A stretch of 64,000 bases of DNA from Sipunculus nudus (Eukaryota; Annelida; Sipuncula; Golfingiida; Sipunculidae), in the NCBI GenBank assembly GCA_026874595.1, contig CM049320.1, positions 38,190,714 through 38,254,713 of the forward strand, in the 5' to 3' direction. Position 1 is the stretch's first letter, and the number at the start of each line of letters is the position of its first letter. The position numbers and the translations under genes are program-made. The notes under the pieces were generated by a model. That model ran no database searches. It was given only the letters and a program-made list of their open reading frames with translations, and was not told the origin of the DNA. Below are positions 34,705 to 45,459 of this stretch, one piece after another.

Positions 34705-35038
34705 TGTAACGTGCAACCGAGTTCACAAACAGAAGAAAAGCACTGCTGGTTTTCTACTAGGTCTTTACTTGACAAAAATCAAAGATACACTGCCGGGTGA
34801 GGACCCCACCCCTGCATACATGGATATATCACACATACACACCCCCTAATCTATCATGTCAGCAACAGGCCTGTTATCCTCTGGGTGACCCCTGGGAGCC
34901 TGGGGCACCAGTACACACAAGCTGGTCACTGTCACCTCACAGCAGGGGTTCCCAGCTGCCTGCTGTAATCAATTAAGACCACTCAATTATCTACTGGTAT
35001 ACAGATTCCTCACTGCTATAAGATATAAAATCAATACA
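34705..35038 (-). repeat. 5' LTR of the young Gypsy element (334 bp)
   Basis: This is the partner of 31211-31544, with two mismatches in 334. It is followed on the plus strand by the second copy of the GTAT target duplication. Confidence 0.95.
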
Positions 35039-35509
35039 GTATCATTTAGAGATATAATCTAGAGATATAATTATTCTTCATATATATTGTAAGTCGTATG
35101 ACACGCTATGCTGTCTTCAATAGTACTTTTGGCCCAAAACTATCATTAAATGGCCCATTTATTCCTACGGGTAAACGTCTTATAAATAAAGAGAATTGAT
35201 GCTAACCCAGTTAAGACCAAATAAATAGCAAATATCCTATAGACCTATAAATAGGACCTATGAATATTTTTTTAGAACTGAACTGGTCCATTCTACCCTG
35301 GTATGTGTTGTGAGGGTTCAGACTGGAGCTGGGGAACGAGCTATAGAAGATTTATGGACGCTCTATAAGCCATCCAAATGTCTATTTTCTGTATATATTG
35401 TAAATAAAATTTGTTGAAGTTTAAATTAGCGGTTTCATCTCTTGGTGCAAATGCTTCTGTCTATGCCGAACGAGTCTGGGCAGGGTCAGATTGGAAACTG
35501 ACCTTGACA
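35039..35509 (+). repeat. 5' LTR of the truncated-gag element, second segment
   Basis: It continues the LTR after the inserted element and matches 37243-37715. It contains CTCTATAAGCC (a possible TATA box, about 35360) and AATAAAATTTG (a possible polyadenylation signal, about 35404). It ends ...TTGACA, directly followed by the primer-binding site. Confidence 0.88.
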
Positions 35510-35510
35510 T

Positions 35511-35527
35511 TGGCGAGCGTGCCAGGA
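35511..35527 (+). promoter_or_regulatory. Primer-binding site of the truncated-gag element
   Basis: TGGCGAGCGTGCCAGGA starts two bases after the 5' LTR. It fits the 3' end of a tRNA-Arg (the TGGCGAG portion and GCCAGGA both match, with a two-base difference in the middle, by memory of the ACG isoacceptor). The tRNA identity is tentative. Confidence 0.7.
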
Positions 35528-35886
35528 TAGACAGTATTGTTAGCTTTGCACAACAGAGAAGGTAATTCGATTGTCCATATGATTTAAATTTCTTGTGTTA
35601 GTCGCAGAGGAAATGGTTTTAAAGGAATAACCAGGGCTGGGTTATAAGGCAGCATATCCCACATTTCTATTGGTACGGCATTGCTTCGGCAAGAATAAGG
35701 TTAATGCTACGGCATTGATATAACATATACACCTGGGATATACACCTACCCTAGTGATCTTGGCTTTTGGGAGAAGGTAGGGCATTGTTTATTTGGCATT
35801 TATCTGAAGGACCGGAGACGAGAATCGGTTGATAACTATTTTTTTTTTTTATATAATATTGATAAGTTTATTAGTGATAAAACTAG

Positions 35887-36375
35887 ATAAGGACAGATAT
35901 TGAGGATATTGAAAAGCTGGTAAATTTTGGAGAACGGGTGGGTTATTCAGGGGAGCAACTTCAAGTTTTTGTAGATAAAGAAATGATACGGTTGAAGGAG
36001 AAACGTGTTAGTGATAGGGCTCGTGAAGATAGGGCGTTTGAGCGGGAGGAAAGAGCACGCGAACATGAAAGAAACATGAAAGAACGTGATCAATCACATG
36101 AGCTTGAAATGTTAGAATTACAAGCTCAAGTGACCGAGCATACCTCAGTTACCCCGAGTAGTCAAGCAGGTAACCAAGGGATTTCATCCTTAAAAATGCC
36201 TGCTTTTGAAGAGACCCGCGATAGTTTAGATGCATATTTAGAGCGTTTTGAGAGATTTGCTAAAGGACAGAATTGGGCAAATTCAGATCGGGCTATCCGT
36301 TTTATTGCCCTCCTAAAGGGTAAAGCCTTGGAAGTATACTCTCGTTTACCCGTTGGGACAAAAATAAATAAATAA
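35887..36375 (+). pseudogene. Truncated Gypsy gag, no start codon
   Basis: The frame is open from 35887 and lacks an ATG before GYSGEQLQVFVDKEM. It encodes an acidic/basic coiled-coil-like stretch (EKRVSDRAREDRAFEREE), then the gag capsid start: SSLKMPAFEETRDSLDAYLE, RFERFAKGQNW and LLKGKALEVYSRLP. This order is common in gag proteins of Gypsy elements from aquatic invertebrates. Translation stops at once in an AAATAAATAAAT stretch, 32 bp before the 3' LTR, so most of capsid, nucleocapsid and all of pol are deleted. Confidence 0.85.
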
Positions 36376-36390
36376 ATAAATGTCTTTTTT

Positions 36391-36407
36391 TTTGTTTTAG
36401 GGGGGAG
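36391..36407 (+). promoter_or_regulatory. Polypurine tract of the truncated-gag element
   Basis: TTTGTTTTAGGGGGGAG lies directly before TGATTTCACAG, the first bases of the 3' LTR. The purine part is AGGGGGGAG. Confidence 0.8.
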
Positions 36408-37715
36408 TGATTTCACAGAATTATCATGAAATCCTTTATTATTATTAATTTCACTGTGTCAAATTCTGTGGCATGTTCTTCTGTGTTCATACCCTGGGAA
36501 TCTTTAAAACGATTTGCACTCTGTGAACAGGGATTTCCGTGTATTGTTCTTGCGGGGGTGTTAATAGCGGTCCAATCTGAATCCAATGCGCACACATTTC
36601 AGGGAACCAGTGAACCATGCAATGTTGGGGTTGTGAAGCGTCATATGGTCTCTAGGTAACGATGCCGATATTTTACAGAGGCTACAGTAAATTTTGGCCA
36701 ATAAGCGCCCGGTAGCGAATTCTGAACGAAAAAGGCTTTGAACAAATAGTTCAATTGGCAGAAAGACTCCAAGCAGGAAGCTGCAAGCTTCATAATAGGA
36801 CAATTTTTGTTATTGGGGCCCCCCGAGCCGTGGAGTCGTGTTATTGAAGGCCAAATCATTTTTTTTTTTTTTTTTTTTTTTTGCTGAATGAACATTTTTG
36901 TTGCTGATATCAGCCGCATACGTACTTATGTCTGTGTTGTGATTTGTCGGGCCCGGAGACATGGTGCAGGAGACGATTCGTCTGAAGTAGAGCCATGGAG
37001 ACGTGATGCGGTAGACTCCAATGTGACTTGTTGGTGTACCGACACTACTGCCACAAGTCCAGAGGTCGAAGAACAACCCCGTGTTACTTGCCTGTCTGAG
37101 GAGTCATAAACACCAAACCATAGTGTTTTCGTGCACGGTGAGCCTAAGTTCTATTCCTACTGATGAAATTTGCCGTAGCCTGTATAATTCTTATACCATG
37201 TCAAGAATATACTGTTGGCCTACCAATTTGCGGTCTTCTTTTAGTATCATTTAGAGATATAATCTAGAGATATAATTATTCTTCATATATATTGTAAGTC
37301 GTAAGACACGCTATGCTGTCATCAATAGTACTTTTGGCCCAAAACTATCATTAAATGGCCCATTTATTCCTACGGGTAAACGTCCTATAAATAAAGGGAA
37401 TTAATGCTAACCCATTAAGACCAAATAAATAGCAAATATCCTATAGACCTATAAATAGGACCTATGAATATTTATTTTTAGAACTGAACTGGTCCATTCT
37501 ACCCTGATATGTGTTGTTAGGGATCAGACTGGAGCTGGGGAACGAGCTATAGAAGATTTATGGACGCTCTATAAGCCATCCAAATGTCTATTTTCTGTAT
37601 ATATTGTAAATAAAATTTGTTGAAGTTTAAATGAGCGGTTTCATCTCTTTGTGCAAATGCTTCTGTCTATGCCGAACGAGTCTGGGCAGGGTCAGATTGG
37701 AAACTGACCTTGACA
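36408..37715 (+). repeat. 3' LTR of the truncated-gag element (1308 bp)
   Basis: It is uninterrupted and colinear with the split 5' LTR. It begins TGATTTCACAG and ends TTGACA before CCTGG. It differs from the 5' copy by scattered substitutions and by a longer T run at about 36858-36882. At about 37240-37250 it preserves the site (TTTTAGTATCATTTAG) into which the young Gypsy element inserted in the 5' copy. Confidence 0.9.
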
Positions 37716-37799
37716 CCTGGTAGCCAAATTTGACTTCCAACCGCGGTTCATTTCGCAGCGGTTAGTGTAGCGAATAGTTGAGCATAGCGTAATCACTGC

Positions 37800-39320
37800 T
37801 TATGGAGCATTCTATAGTCGATTATCAGAAAACAACAAGATTCATCTCCTCGACGCCTAGAAGGCATGCTATTGAGAGCATTGCAATATGACAATGAGAA
37901 TACGCATCTGAAAGGAGCTGAGATGCACATAGCAGATCTGTTGTCGCGAGCAGATCTGGATACCACAAAAGGCGTTCTGAAATTTGATGCCGTAAATATG
38001 GTTCTTTATCTGCCTATCGGACAGGAAGGCCTAGATAAAATCTGTACAGAGGTCATGAATGATTCAGTCCTCGTGCCTTCTAACCGAAACCATATGCGTG
38101 GAAGGCCTGAAGACAACAAAAATATGTCCCAACTGAAATATTGCCCTACTTTCATACTGCAGAGGAGTATGCACTCCAGGACGGACTTATTTTCAAGGGT
38201 GAACAAGTCGTCATCCCAGCATCTCTCAGGCCAAAGATATGCTCTCCACTCGTCGCACCTCGGTGTGGAATCCTGTCTGCGCAGAGCATGAGAATGTGTG
38301 TACTGGCCGGGGATGGATAGCGACATCCGGGAGTTTATAAGTCAATGCGACATCTGCAATTCACAACCAAAGTCACTACCAGATGAACCATTAATGTCCC
38401 ATGAGATCCCAGATCGCCCCTTGGAGAAGGTCATAGTAGACCTGTTTGAAGTGAAAGATGTGTAATACATTGTTACTGTGGACTATTTTAGCAATTTCTG
38501 GGAAGTAGATCGCCTTGTAAGTAAAACAATGACAACAGTTATTCACAAGCTCAAAATGCATTTTGCCCGGTATGGATCACCGGCAATACTCATCAGTGAC
38601 AATGGTCCGCAGTTCGCGAGTGAGGAGTTCTCAAAATTCGCTAGTGAGAGGGATTTTGTGCGTCGGACAAGTAGTCCGCATCATCCTCAAGCCAATGACA
38701 TGGATGAGTGGGAAGTAAAGACTGCTAAACAGTTGATCCTGAAGTTCACCAAATCGAAACAGGACATATATATGGCATTCCTAGATTATCGCAATACCCC
38801 TAAACAAGATATGGGGTCAAGCCAGCTCAACGCATGCTGAGGCGTCGAAAGCATACTCTGGTTCCTACTACTGCAAACCATAAGCAGTCAACACCAACAT
38901 CACAAAAAATGGTACCAGACAAACATTTAAAATTTCTCACTCCTCTTGAAGAAGGACAGCATACTCTAGGAAATAAAGTCTATGATAAAGGTACTGAAAC
39001 AAAAAGGCTTGACGGGAATAGTTACGATATTCTTAGGAGAAACTAAGTAGACCTACGGGCAACACAGAAACCTTCAGTCCATCATGGTGCAGCCATGGAA
39101 ACGGCACCAGACTCTCTGCAGGACATTCAAAGATAAACCCTTAAGGATGAGTCTGGCGGCGACTCAAAAAGTGCCGATGTAATTCCAGAAACATTTGCAA
39201 CACCTGTTGAAATGCTCAGCAGTCCATCCACCACAGCGCCACTGGACACATCGAAACCAGTCAGGAGTACACGGAACAGATAACCATCCAAACGCAAAGA
39301 CTTACAAGTACACAAGTAAC
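37800..39320 (+). pseudogene. Decayed Gypsy element, 3' part: RNase H end and integrase
   Basis: Homology resumes after the nested insertion with a block like SSPRRLEGMLLRALQYD, then KGAEMHIADLLSRAD (the RNase H end and connection). The integrase zinc region follows in broken form (about 38280-38375, QCDICNSQ). The core at 38478-38840 has MDYFSNFWEVDRL, ISDNGPQFASEEF and SSPHHPQAND; the usual GxAE is altered to DMDEWE. The tail at 38834-39050 keeps the RRRKHTLVPTT block. Stops and frameshifts are frequent. It belongs with 27740-30020. Confidence 0.82.
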
Positions 39321-39655
39321 ATGCACACAGACTGATAAGAGGTATAGATTAGGATTTAAGACCGTTCTTATTTAAACATAATCTACCTAAAGTCTTCATG
39401 ATCATAAATTCCTTATCAGTATCATCACTTACAGTATTAAAATTGATAAGCGTTTCATTTTGTGTCTGAAGCTGCAAATGCAAACTACGTTACATGTTTA
39501 TTTATGATGTCATTCGCACCAAGTCATAACTCTCGTTTATTTAGCAGTTAGCTTACCTTCATTAATTTGATTAATTTTCTCTGTAAGCTTATATTTAAGT
39601 GCGTTTCACTCAGAAATATTATGACGTAATCTCACTCTTCTTTTGAACCGGGGGA

Positions 39656-39818
39656 TGTTACAAGTTTAAATAATGCAGCCCCCGTTGCCCGAAATAGTTT
39701 CCCGGTATGGTCCCTGTTGCGTTGACGTCACTTTTATAGTTCACCTGGAATAAAGCTGTACTTGTTCATGTCACGGACTTTTGACGTGTTTTATTAAGCA
39801 TACTGACAGAATATTACA
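39656..39818 (+). repeat. Putative 3' LTR of the decayed Gypsy element
   Basis: GAACCGGGGGA, a polypurine-like tract, precedes TGTTACAAGTTT. The candidate ends ATATTACA at 39818, giving TG...CA ends and 163 bp. Inside are TGACGTCA, TTTTATAG (TATA-like) and GGAATAAAGC (a polyadenylation signal). No matching 5' LTR was found near 27.6 kb, so the assignment rests on position and internal signals. Confidence 0.55.
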
Positions 39819-42800
39819 TAGTCCATGAAGTATCAAACACACAAAAAACATGTTTTTGTAATTAGTACATTCCCCTCTTCACTAAATAATACTTATGTGC
39901 TATTGTATTCAAAACCCCAGTGCAGCAGGAAAGTGAAACATGAAAAAGAAACCCCATTGGAAGGTTTTTCGGTACATGTCCATGGAAATAACCGGCTTCG
40001 TGTTTATATTTCGTGTCAATTAAGGTGTCGGCAGGGTTAGCCACTTCGGGGACAACATCCCTTCAGTGGGTACAAACAGGCGCACCAGGCGTTATGTGTG
40101 TAACCTTGACTTGAGGGCAAGAAAGGAAGTCTATGAATGTAGTAACCTGGCTTGTTAAACAAGACAGACACTGGAGTGTTGACTTTACCCGGACACCCGC
40201 AGGACATAAATGACACTGTCCGCCACTGTGTTTACACAGATCTTGAACGCCACTCGTTTCCTGCTCACGTATTTTCATGATATACAATCTCACATTTATT
40301 ACTTAATTGAATAAAAAAACGAAATGGACTTTAACCAGATTACCTGCTGAATATAAGGAATTCATTGAATAAACCACATAAAGTGAAACCTGTCTGAAAG
40401 ACCACCTGTCTATTAAGACTACCCTTGAGTGCAGCAAAAACATCCACATTGCTTAAAACTGACTCGTCTCATAAAACCACCTGTGAATTAAGACCACTGT
40501 TGGCCAGTCCCATGGGTCGTCTTATTACACAGGATTCACCTTCATTAAGACCAATTACTATAATTAATGACCACATCCAGAGTCAAATTGATGTTTGTTT
40601 TATCCGGTATTCCTCCGACATTTGTTATAATTTGATTTTCGCATATAACTTGCAGATTATTCGTATATAAATACGTGGTTCCGATGTCAGGTCATCGTTG
40701 GTCTTGTATTTTTACATTGCAGTATCTTCAGGTTTACGGAGATAAATTTGTTTGTTCTCTCAGGTACCTTCCAATTGCGTTTTATATCGCAAATAAACTT
40801 TTGTTTATTAAACATATGAGTTCGGAGAGATCTTAAAACTATACTCAAGCCCATGTGACTCGGGCTTTTAAAAAGGATTTAAACATGATACCAAAGGCTT
40901 TTGGGCATTTTTCTATTTTATTATTATTATTATTATTTGCAAATATCTCACACATTCCTGCTTATAGGTGGCGCCACATACGTTTTTCTTATTGTAAATC
41001 ATGTGAATGGCGTTTCTAAGAATACAAAGTAGTAGCCACATTTCTATTGATATAAAACCACAAACAATCAATTCACTAACAAAATTTGTTAGTAACGATC
41101 AAAGGACACAAGCGTAGGCAAACACAGTAAACAGCTGCTGAATGGATGATGTCTCACAAACACTCTAAATATGCAGTCAGCCAAAAGGACGCATTGCTCT
41201 ATGATGAGAAATAGCAAACATCTGTCAGATGACTGGAAAGCAGAGCTCGAACTATACACCGTGCCGGGCTACCGACCTTGTGGGCAGTTTCAAGGGAGCC
41301 CGGCAAAAATTTGTCAGCAGGGCGCACTTGGCTAGTAATAATTTTTACAGGATCTGATCTCGATCATATGTTCACAAAATCACGCTAATATTTAATTTGC
41401 TGCACCAAAAAAAAGGTTTTCGAGTTAATTACCATGTGAGCAAAACTTGGTGAATCAGACATCACATATAGAACTATGTACTAAGCCGTGTAATACACTG
41501 CTCTATCACACATATAACTAAAAAAAAAACATTTTTTTAATGAAAAATTTGGGGTCTAGTGAAATCGTTTTAACGACCAGTAACGTTCTCTGCCTTGTCA
41601 GACCCCACTGTCCGGTAGACAATTTTGTAATTTTCGAGCGCTGGAAAAGCTGGGTCAGTGATATTTATAATTGTGTTCATGAATACCCCCGACCAAAACA
41701 CTTCTTGTTAGACACAAGAGTGTCTTTGATGAGGCCATATTACATCAAACAAAATGTGAGTTTGCTTACTGTTGGGTGCACGGTCCTTCTCCCGTCTGCT
41801 CCCTTGAAGATGTCATTTGATCCCAGCGACCCCGTGACCCCGACTCTGGTCAATCAACAATCATTAATTCTATACATAAAGTCGCAAACAAATAAAAGTA
41901 CAGATAATCATCTTACCGTCTTAGTCAGTGGAGTAAAATCTGGAGTCGTCCGCGTGACAGTGAGTTAAAGTGCTCATGCATACCAAGTACGTCTACAGGG
42001 GAGTAACCGCTTTCCAATGTCAGGGCACTGAGCTTATGTACATGCACGTTTTTATAGTTGCCACAAATGTTGTCCTAAACCTCAGTGAACATGTGCGTGG
42101 CACGAGGTTTCTCTTTTCACATGTCTCTGGTTTGGCACTTGAGTGTAATTGGAGATGAATTTTAAGTGTTCAGTCACTGTTCACAAAATGTACGCTACAC
42201 CGTGCAGGATAATTCGAAGTATCTTTTTTATACATCAAATACACGTGTCATGCATATAAGGGAATATTAAAGGGACATATTCCTCGATATACGTTGCGCT
42301 AATATGCATTTATGGGTACTATGAAAACTTGTACGTGTATATGTTTATATATTATTATTATTATTATTATTATTATTATCAATATTATATTTATTATTAC
42401 TATACGTTACCGTATATATTCAAGTGTATGATTTTTTTTTCATTCAATCATGAACCATGGTTTATTAAGATAAGTTACAAGTACATGGGGAGGGTGGGGG
42501 GATTGTGAATTTTTTTTGTATATGCAATATATAGAGGACATTTTAAGCAATTTTCACAACAAAAATGAGGATTTCCTGTTCCTGAAAAACTGTTCCCTTA
42601 TGTCTTTGCGTTATGTATAGTCAAACTTTAGAGAGTTTCAAAAGTTAATATATATTTCTTCAAAATTAGGATATTAAATTAAAATCGTTTTCAACATGTA
42701 AAAGTGATTGGCGCAAAGGCGCATTTACGTTTTAAACTTGCAAAATATTATCTTTTAAATGTAATGCTCAGAATGAAATAACTGATATGTTGAAGTCTTA

Positions 42801-42819
42801 TGTTAAAATTTGCATTTTT
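39819..42819. other. Intergenic DNA with minor repeats
   Basis: At about 40395-40560 imperfect short units of the type AGACCACCTGTCTATTAAGACTACC recur. An (ATT)n tract is at 42350-42380. A 142-codon plus-strand frame with a true ATG at 41540-41968 resembles nothing I know. A segment at 41120-41230 shares phrases (GCTGCTGAATGGATGAT, AAACACTCTAA) with 54510-54620, so both are probably copies of a dispersed repeat. Confidence 0.45.
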
Positions 42820-42970
42820 CCGTGGTCCGTGGTCTCGACTACACACAGGACTCTTTAAGTGCACATACCGCGAGTTCGAGTACCGGTATCATCATAGGAG
42901 CCGTGAGATTGTTCACGGTCGACCCAAGCCAAGGCCTTGTGCTCTGCAGTTGTTCTGCAGCGGTTCATAA
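42820..42970 (+). mobile_element. Decayed tRNA-derived SINE fragment
   Basis: A tRNA-like head ends with CGCGAGTTCGAGTACCGG, a B-box relative. It is followed by GCCGTGAGATTGTTCACGGTCGACCC, which matches the body of the SINE at 50670-50961 (GCGGTGAGGTTTTTCACGGTCGGCCC). CTCTGCAG follows in both. The 3' half is missing. Confidence 0.65.
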
Positions 42971-43140
42971 ATATACTCATCCTCGTCTTATGAATTTGAA
43001 AGTATTAAACTGCTGATAACTTAAATAAAATCTAATTGCTAATTAATAAAAAGAAATATGAGGAATTAAAATTAATCATGAAAATTAGATAAAATAAGAG
43101 ATAATGCAGCTCAACGGGGGGCCGCGCGCCGAAGAAGCTC

Positions 43141-43151
43141 ATATATATATA

Positions 43152-43196
<45 letters not shown>
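43141..43196. repeat. (TA)n microsatellite
   Basis: An almost pure alternating TA tract of about 55 bp, the first of a series of long TA tracts between 43 and 51.2 kb. Confidence 0.95.
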
Positions 43197-43199
<3 letters not shown>

Positions 43200-43541
43200 T
43201 GTCAGTATACTGTGCTGAAAAGGCATCCTTGTAAAATACGTTTAAAATTAATAAAATTAAAATAAAAAATAGAGTAAAAAAATAACCTCTTACCCTTGTT
43301 ATGTTCAAGCATTTCACGTGTACCCCGACTAATCCTATTGTGTCCCCGAGGACAACAGGATTAGTGCAAGTCACTTGCTCTCCCCGATACGCACAAAGCA
43401 TAATCTCGTAATCTCGCATAGCCTTGGCTTTTCAAACAATCCCGTTAGCTTCATTATAACGACATGTACCTGATGATCGGGTCCCATCCGTGAAACAGTC
43501 TGTAGTGAATTTACAGTGTTGTTTTTCTTCATTTTTAAATA

Positions 43542-43548
<7 letters not shown>

Positions 43549-43589
<41 letters not shown>
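43549..43589. repeat. (TA)n microsatellite
   Basis: An alternating TA tract immediately to the left of the tRNA-like SINE head at 43605. Confidence 0.95.
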
Positions 43590-43592
<3 letters not shown>

Positions 43593-43604
43593 ATATGTGA
43601 GAAA

Positions 43605-43686
43605 TGACTGGTGGGTTGATCGTGAAATCGAACACGCATGGCATGCACGTTCAGGAGTCCGGCATTCTAACCGCTTCGCCAGAAAG
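43605..43686 (-). mobile_element. tRNA-like SINE head or tRNA pseudogene
   Basis: On the minus strand this reads an A box, TGGCGAAGCGGTTAGAATGCC, close to the polymerase III consensus, then a B box, GTGTTCGATTTC, about 30 nt later. The acceptor and anticodon stems do not pair, so I do not call it a tRNA gene. It is bracketed by (TA)n at 43549-43589 and (CA)n(TA)n at 43721-43802, a placement typical of SINE-associated simple repeats. Confidence 0.55.
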
Positions 43687-43718
43687 CAAGAAAACTGGAA
43701 CGCTTTTTGTGCACCGTG

Positions 43719-43720
<2 letters not shown>

Positions 43721-43802
<82 letters not shown>
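43721..43802. repeat. Compound (CA)n(TA)n microsatellite
   Basis: About nine CA units run directly into more than 30 TA units. Confidence 0.95.
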
Positions 43803-43807
<5 letters not shown>

Positions 43808-44779
43808 CTAAGTGAAATTCTGAAAGGATGGCGAGTACTGAATGCGCCCCTGAAACTATGTAAGAACAATCTGGAACTTTTGCTATCAAATGGTATAAAT
43901 ACAGGCCACATGAGAGTTCCCAATTCAGGACTAGTTCCGATTTCAGAGTGTAGAGAGCAGGTAGAGTTATGAAATTGACGATTGTAGAGAACCATCGTGC
44001 ACATTCTACAGAGGATTTAACATAAGCTTCATTTAATTATTTTTTTTTTATTCTCGCCATTCTACTGTAGATAAACATTTACATTTAAATTCTCTGTGTA
44101 CTTCGCCAGCAAACATATTAAGGAGAGTTTGTCCGGATGACAGAGAACCGCACTGTAGTCGGTGTACATATATGATTTCTTCATTTTTTGACAACGCCTC
44201 ATGACCAACAGTGAACTGTGTTTTCTCTAACAACATCTCCATATCCATGCAATAAAATTCCGTTTGAACTCACCATATAGGTTGCTGAATATCTAACTGC
44301 ATACAAACAGGTCTCCCACGGACTATATGTGATGGACAGCTAAGACGTGCGAGACACAGAACATGGCTATATAGACACCATGCTATACCATTCAGCTGGG
44401 ATTCATACTTTTGTTTGTTCATTTACATTTATTCGTTTGTGTCAATGCCCCACTCATAGCCTAATGTTATACAGCCTATAAACGGGTCATGATTTACAGC
44501 GATATCAATGCAGTATAGGTTGTATAGTCAATGCTGTGCAGTTTTCCGTATGACTGGAGTAACGACTTAAAGTAGGTCCTATATTATCAATATAAACAGC
44601 CTGAAGAGAAGTGGCTCCACGAGTAGCAACAACATATGTAAGGCCAGACATGTTCCTATATACGCCCTCTTCTTTTGAATCCGACTATGATGCACGTATA
44701 TACATAAAAAGATGAACAGAAAAGACGATTTCATTCAATCATTCAAACACTTATACAACGAGAGGAGGGACATCGGCGG

Positions 44780-44886
44780 CGGAGACGGGGGGGGGGGGGG
44801 GGGGGGGATGGAGGGGTCATGACCCCCCCCCCCCTCCCAGTGATAAAAGTTGGGGGATATCATATGTTATACCCCCCCCCCCCCCT
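44780..44886. repeat. Poly-G/poly-C inverted low-complexity stretch
   Basis: A run of about 22 guanines is followed by ATGGAGGGGTCATGACCCCCC with a run of 14 or so cytosines, then after 35 bp a further C run. The centre GGGGTCATGACCCC is palindromic, so this can form a hairpin or G-quadruplex. Confidence 0.85.
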
Positions 44887-45147
44887 GATTAAACACAAGG
44901 AAATCTAAACTATCCCTATGTTGCATGTGGGCATGAGGTTGTAGGCCTATTTGCAGGTATCACTTGTTTTATGGGGTACAGACTCGAGGGCCATGTCAAC
45001 CCATAATGAAACTTGTCAAAGCTTTTAGTCTGATCAACTGTACCCCATCTAACAAACCTATAGCTGAGCGCATGGTGGGACATCGAATTTCATACGACAG
45101 AAACGGAGTATTCGACTTAAGCAAGTTTCACACAAGGAGGCTCTATA

Positions 45148-45150
<3 letters not shown>

Positions 45151-45228
<78 letters not shown>
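45151..45228. repeat. (TA)n microsatellite
   Basis: About 78 bp of alternating TA with a single interruption (GTA near 45210). Confidence 0.95.
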
Positions 45229-45229
<1 letters not shown>

Positions 45230-45369
45230 AGGAACGAATAGATTTGCCAAGTCCCTGCCATGTTTTATTAGGACAGTGTGTCTCACGAAAGCTTTTATTT
45301 GATTTTTCAATTATATAACAATCATTTTTTTTTTTTTTTTTGCATTTCATGTTAAAGACCCACCCGGAG

Positions 45370-45405
45370 TATAAAAGGGGCCGCAAGATGGCGTAGCTGT
45401 CAGTC
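45370..45405 (+). promoter_or_regulatory. Candidate TATA/Inr core promoter
   Basis: TATAAAAGGGG starts at 45370, and TCAGTC, an animal initiator match, lies with its A at 45402, giving the canonical spacing of about 32 nt. CAAGATGGCG between them resembles a YY1 site. The first downstream ATG (about 45446) opens only nine codons before a TAG, so the transcript, if real, may be non-coding or may splice onward. No gene was recognised. Confidence 0.4.
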
Positions 45406-45459
45406 ATTGAAATTTAAATACCTGTCAAGACGCATCGCCCGAAATCATGAAAAAAGTCA

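Larger units (their letters stand above)
31211..35038 (-). mobile_element. Young Gypsy element with gag and integrase, pol core deleted
   Basis: The 3828-bp element is inserted in the 5' LTR of the surrounding element, with target duplication GTAT (31207-31210 and 35039-35042). The uninterrupted counterpart of this site can be read in the 3' LTR at about 37243. Both LTRs are 334 bp, begin TG and end CA, and differ at two positions. In element orientation the order is LTR, tRNA-Leu-type primer site, gag, integrase, polypurine tract, LTR. Protease, RT and RNase H are absent between gag and integrase. This explains the length of 3.8 kb where intact Gypsy elements are usually 5 kb or more. Confidence 0.93.
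30386..37715 (+). mobile_element. Non-autonomous LTR retrotransposon, long LTRs and truncated gag only
   Basis: The 5' LTR is 30386-35509 (split by a younger element) and the 3' LTR is 36408-37715, about 1.29 and 1.31 kb. The element is flanked by a 5-bp target duplication, CCTGG (30381-30385 and 37716-37720), and both LTRs begin TG and end CA. A primer-binding site follows the 5' LTR and a polypurine tract precedes the 3' LTR. The internal region is only 898 bp and holds part of gag, with no protease, RT, RNase H or integrase. It therefore depends on enzymes from another element, an organisation like the terminal-repeat-with-gag elements described in plants. By eye the LTRs differ at roughly two percent of positions. 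Confidence 0.88.

Noticed and set aside
39656-39818. Matching 5' LTR of the decayed Gypsy element near 27.6 kb
   Set aside because: I compared the region by eye and found no convincing counterpart, so only the 3' copy is listed, with moderate confidence.
41540-41968. 142-codon plus-strand open frame
   Set aside because: It has a real ATG but no domain, no signal peptide and no recognisable homologue, so it is left as intergenic.
43605-43686. Functional tRNA gene on the minus strand
   Set aside because: A and B boxes are good, but the acceptor and anticodon stems do not pair, so it is listed as a SINE head or pseudogene.
43371-44004. Long frames rich in alternating Ile-Tyr
   Set aside because: They are translations of (TA)n microsatellites.
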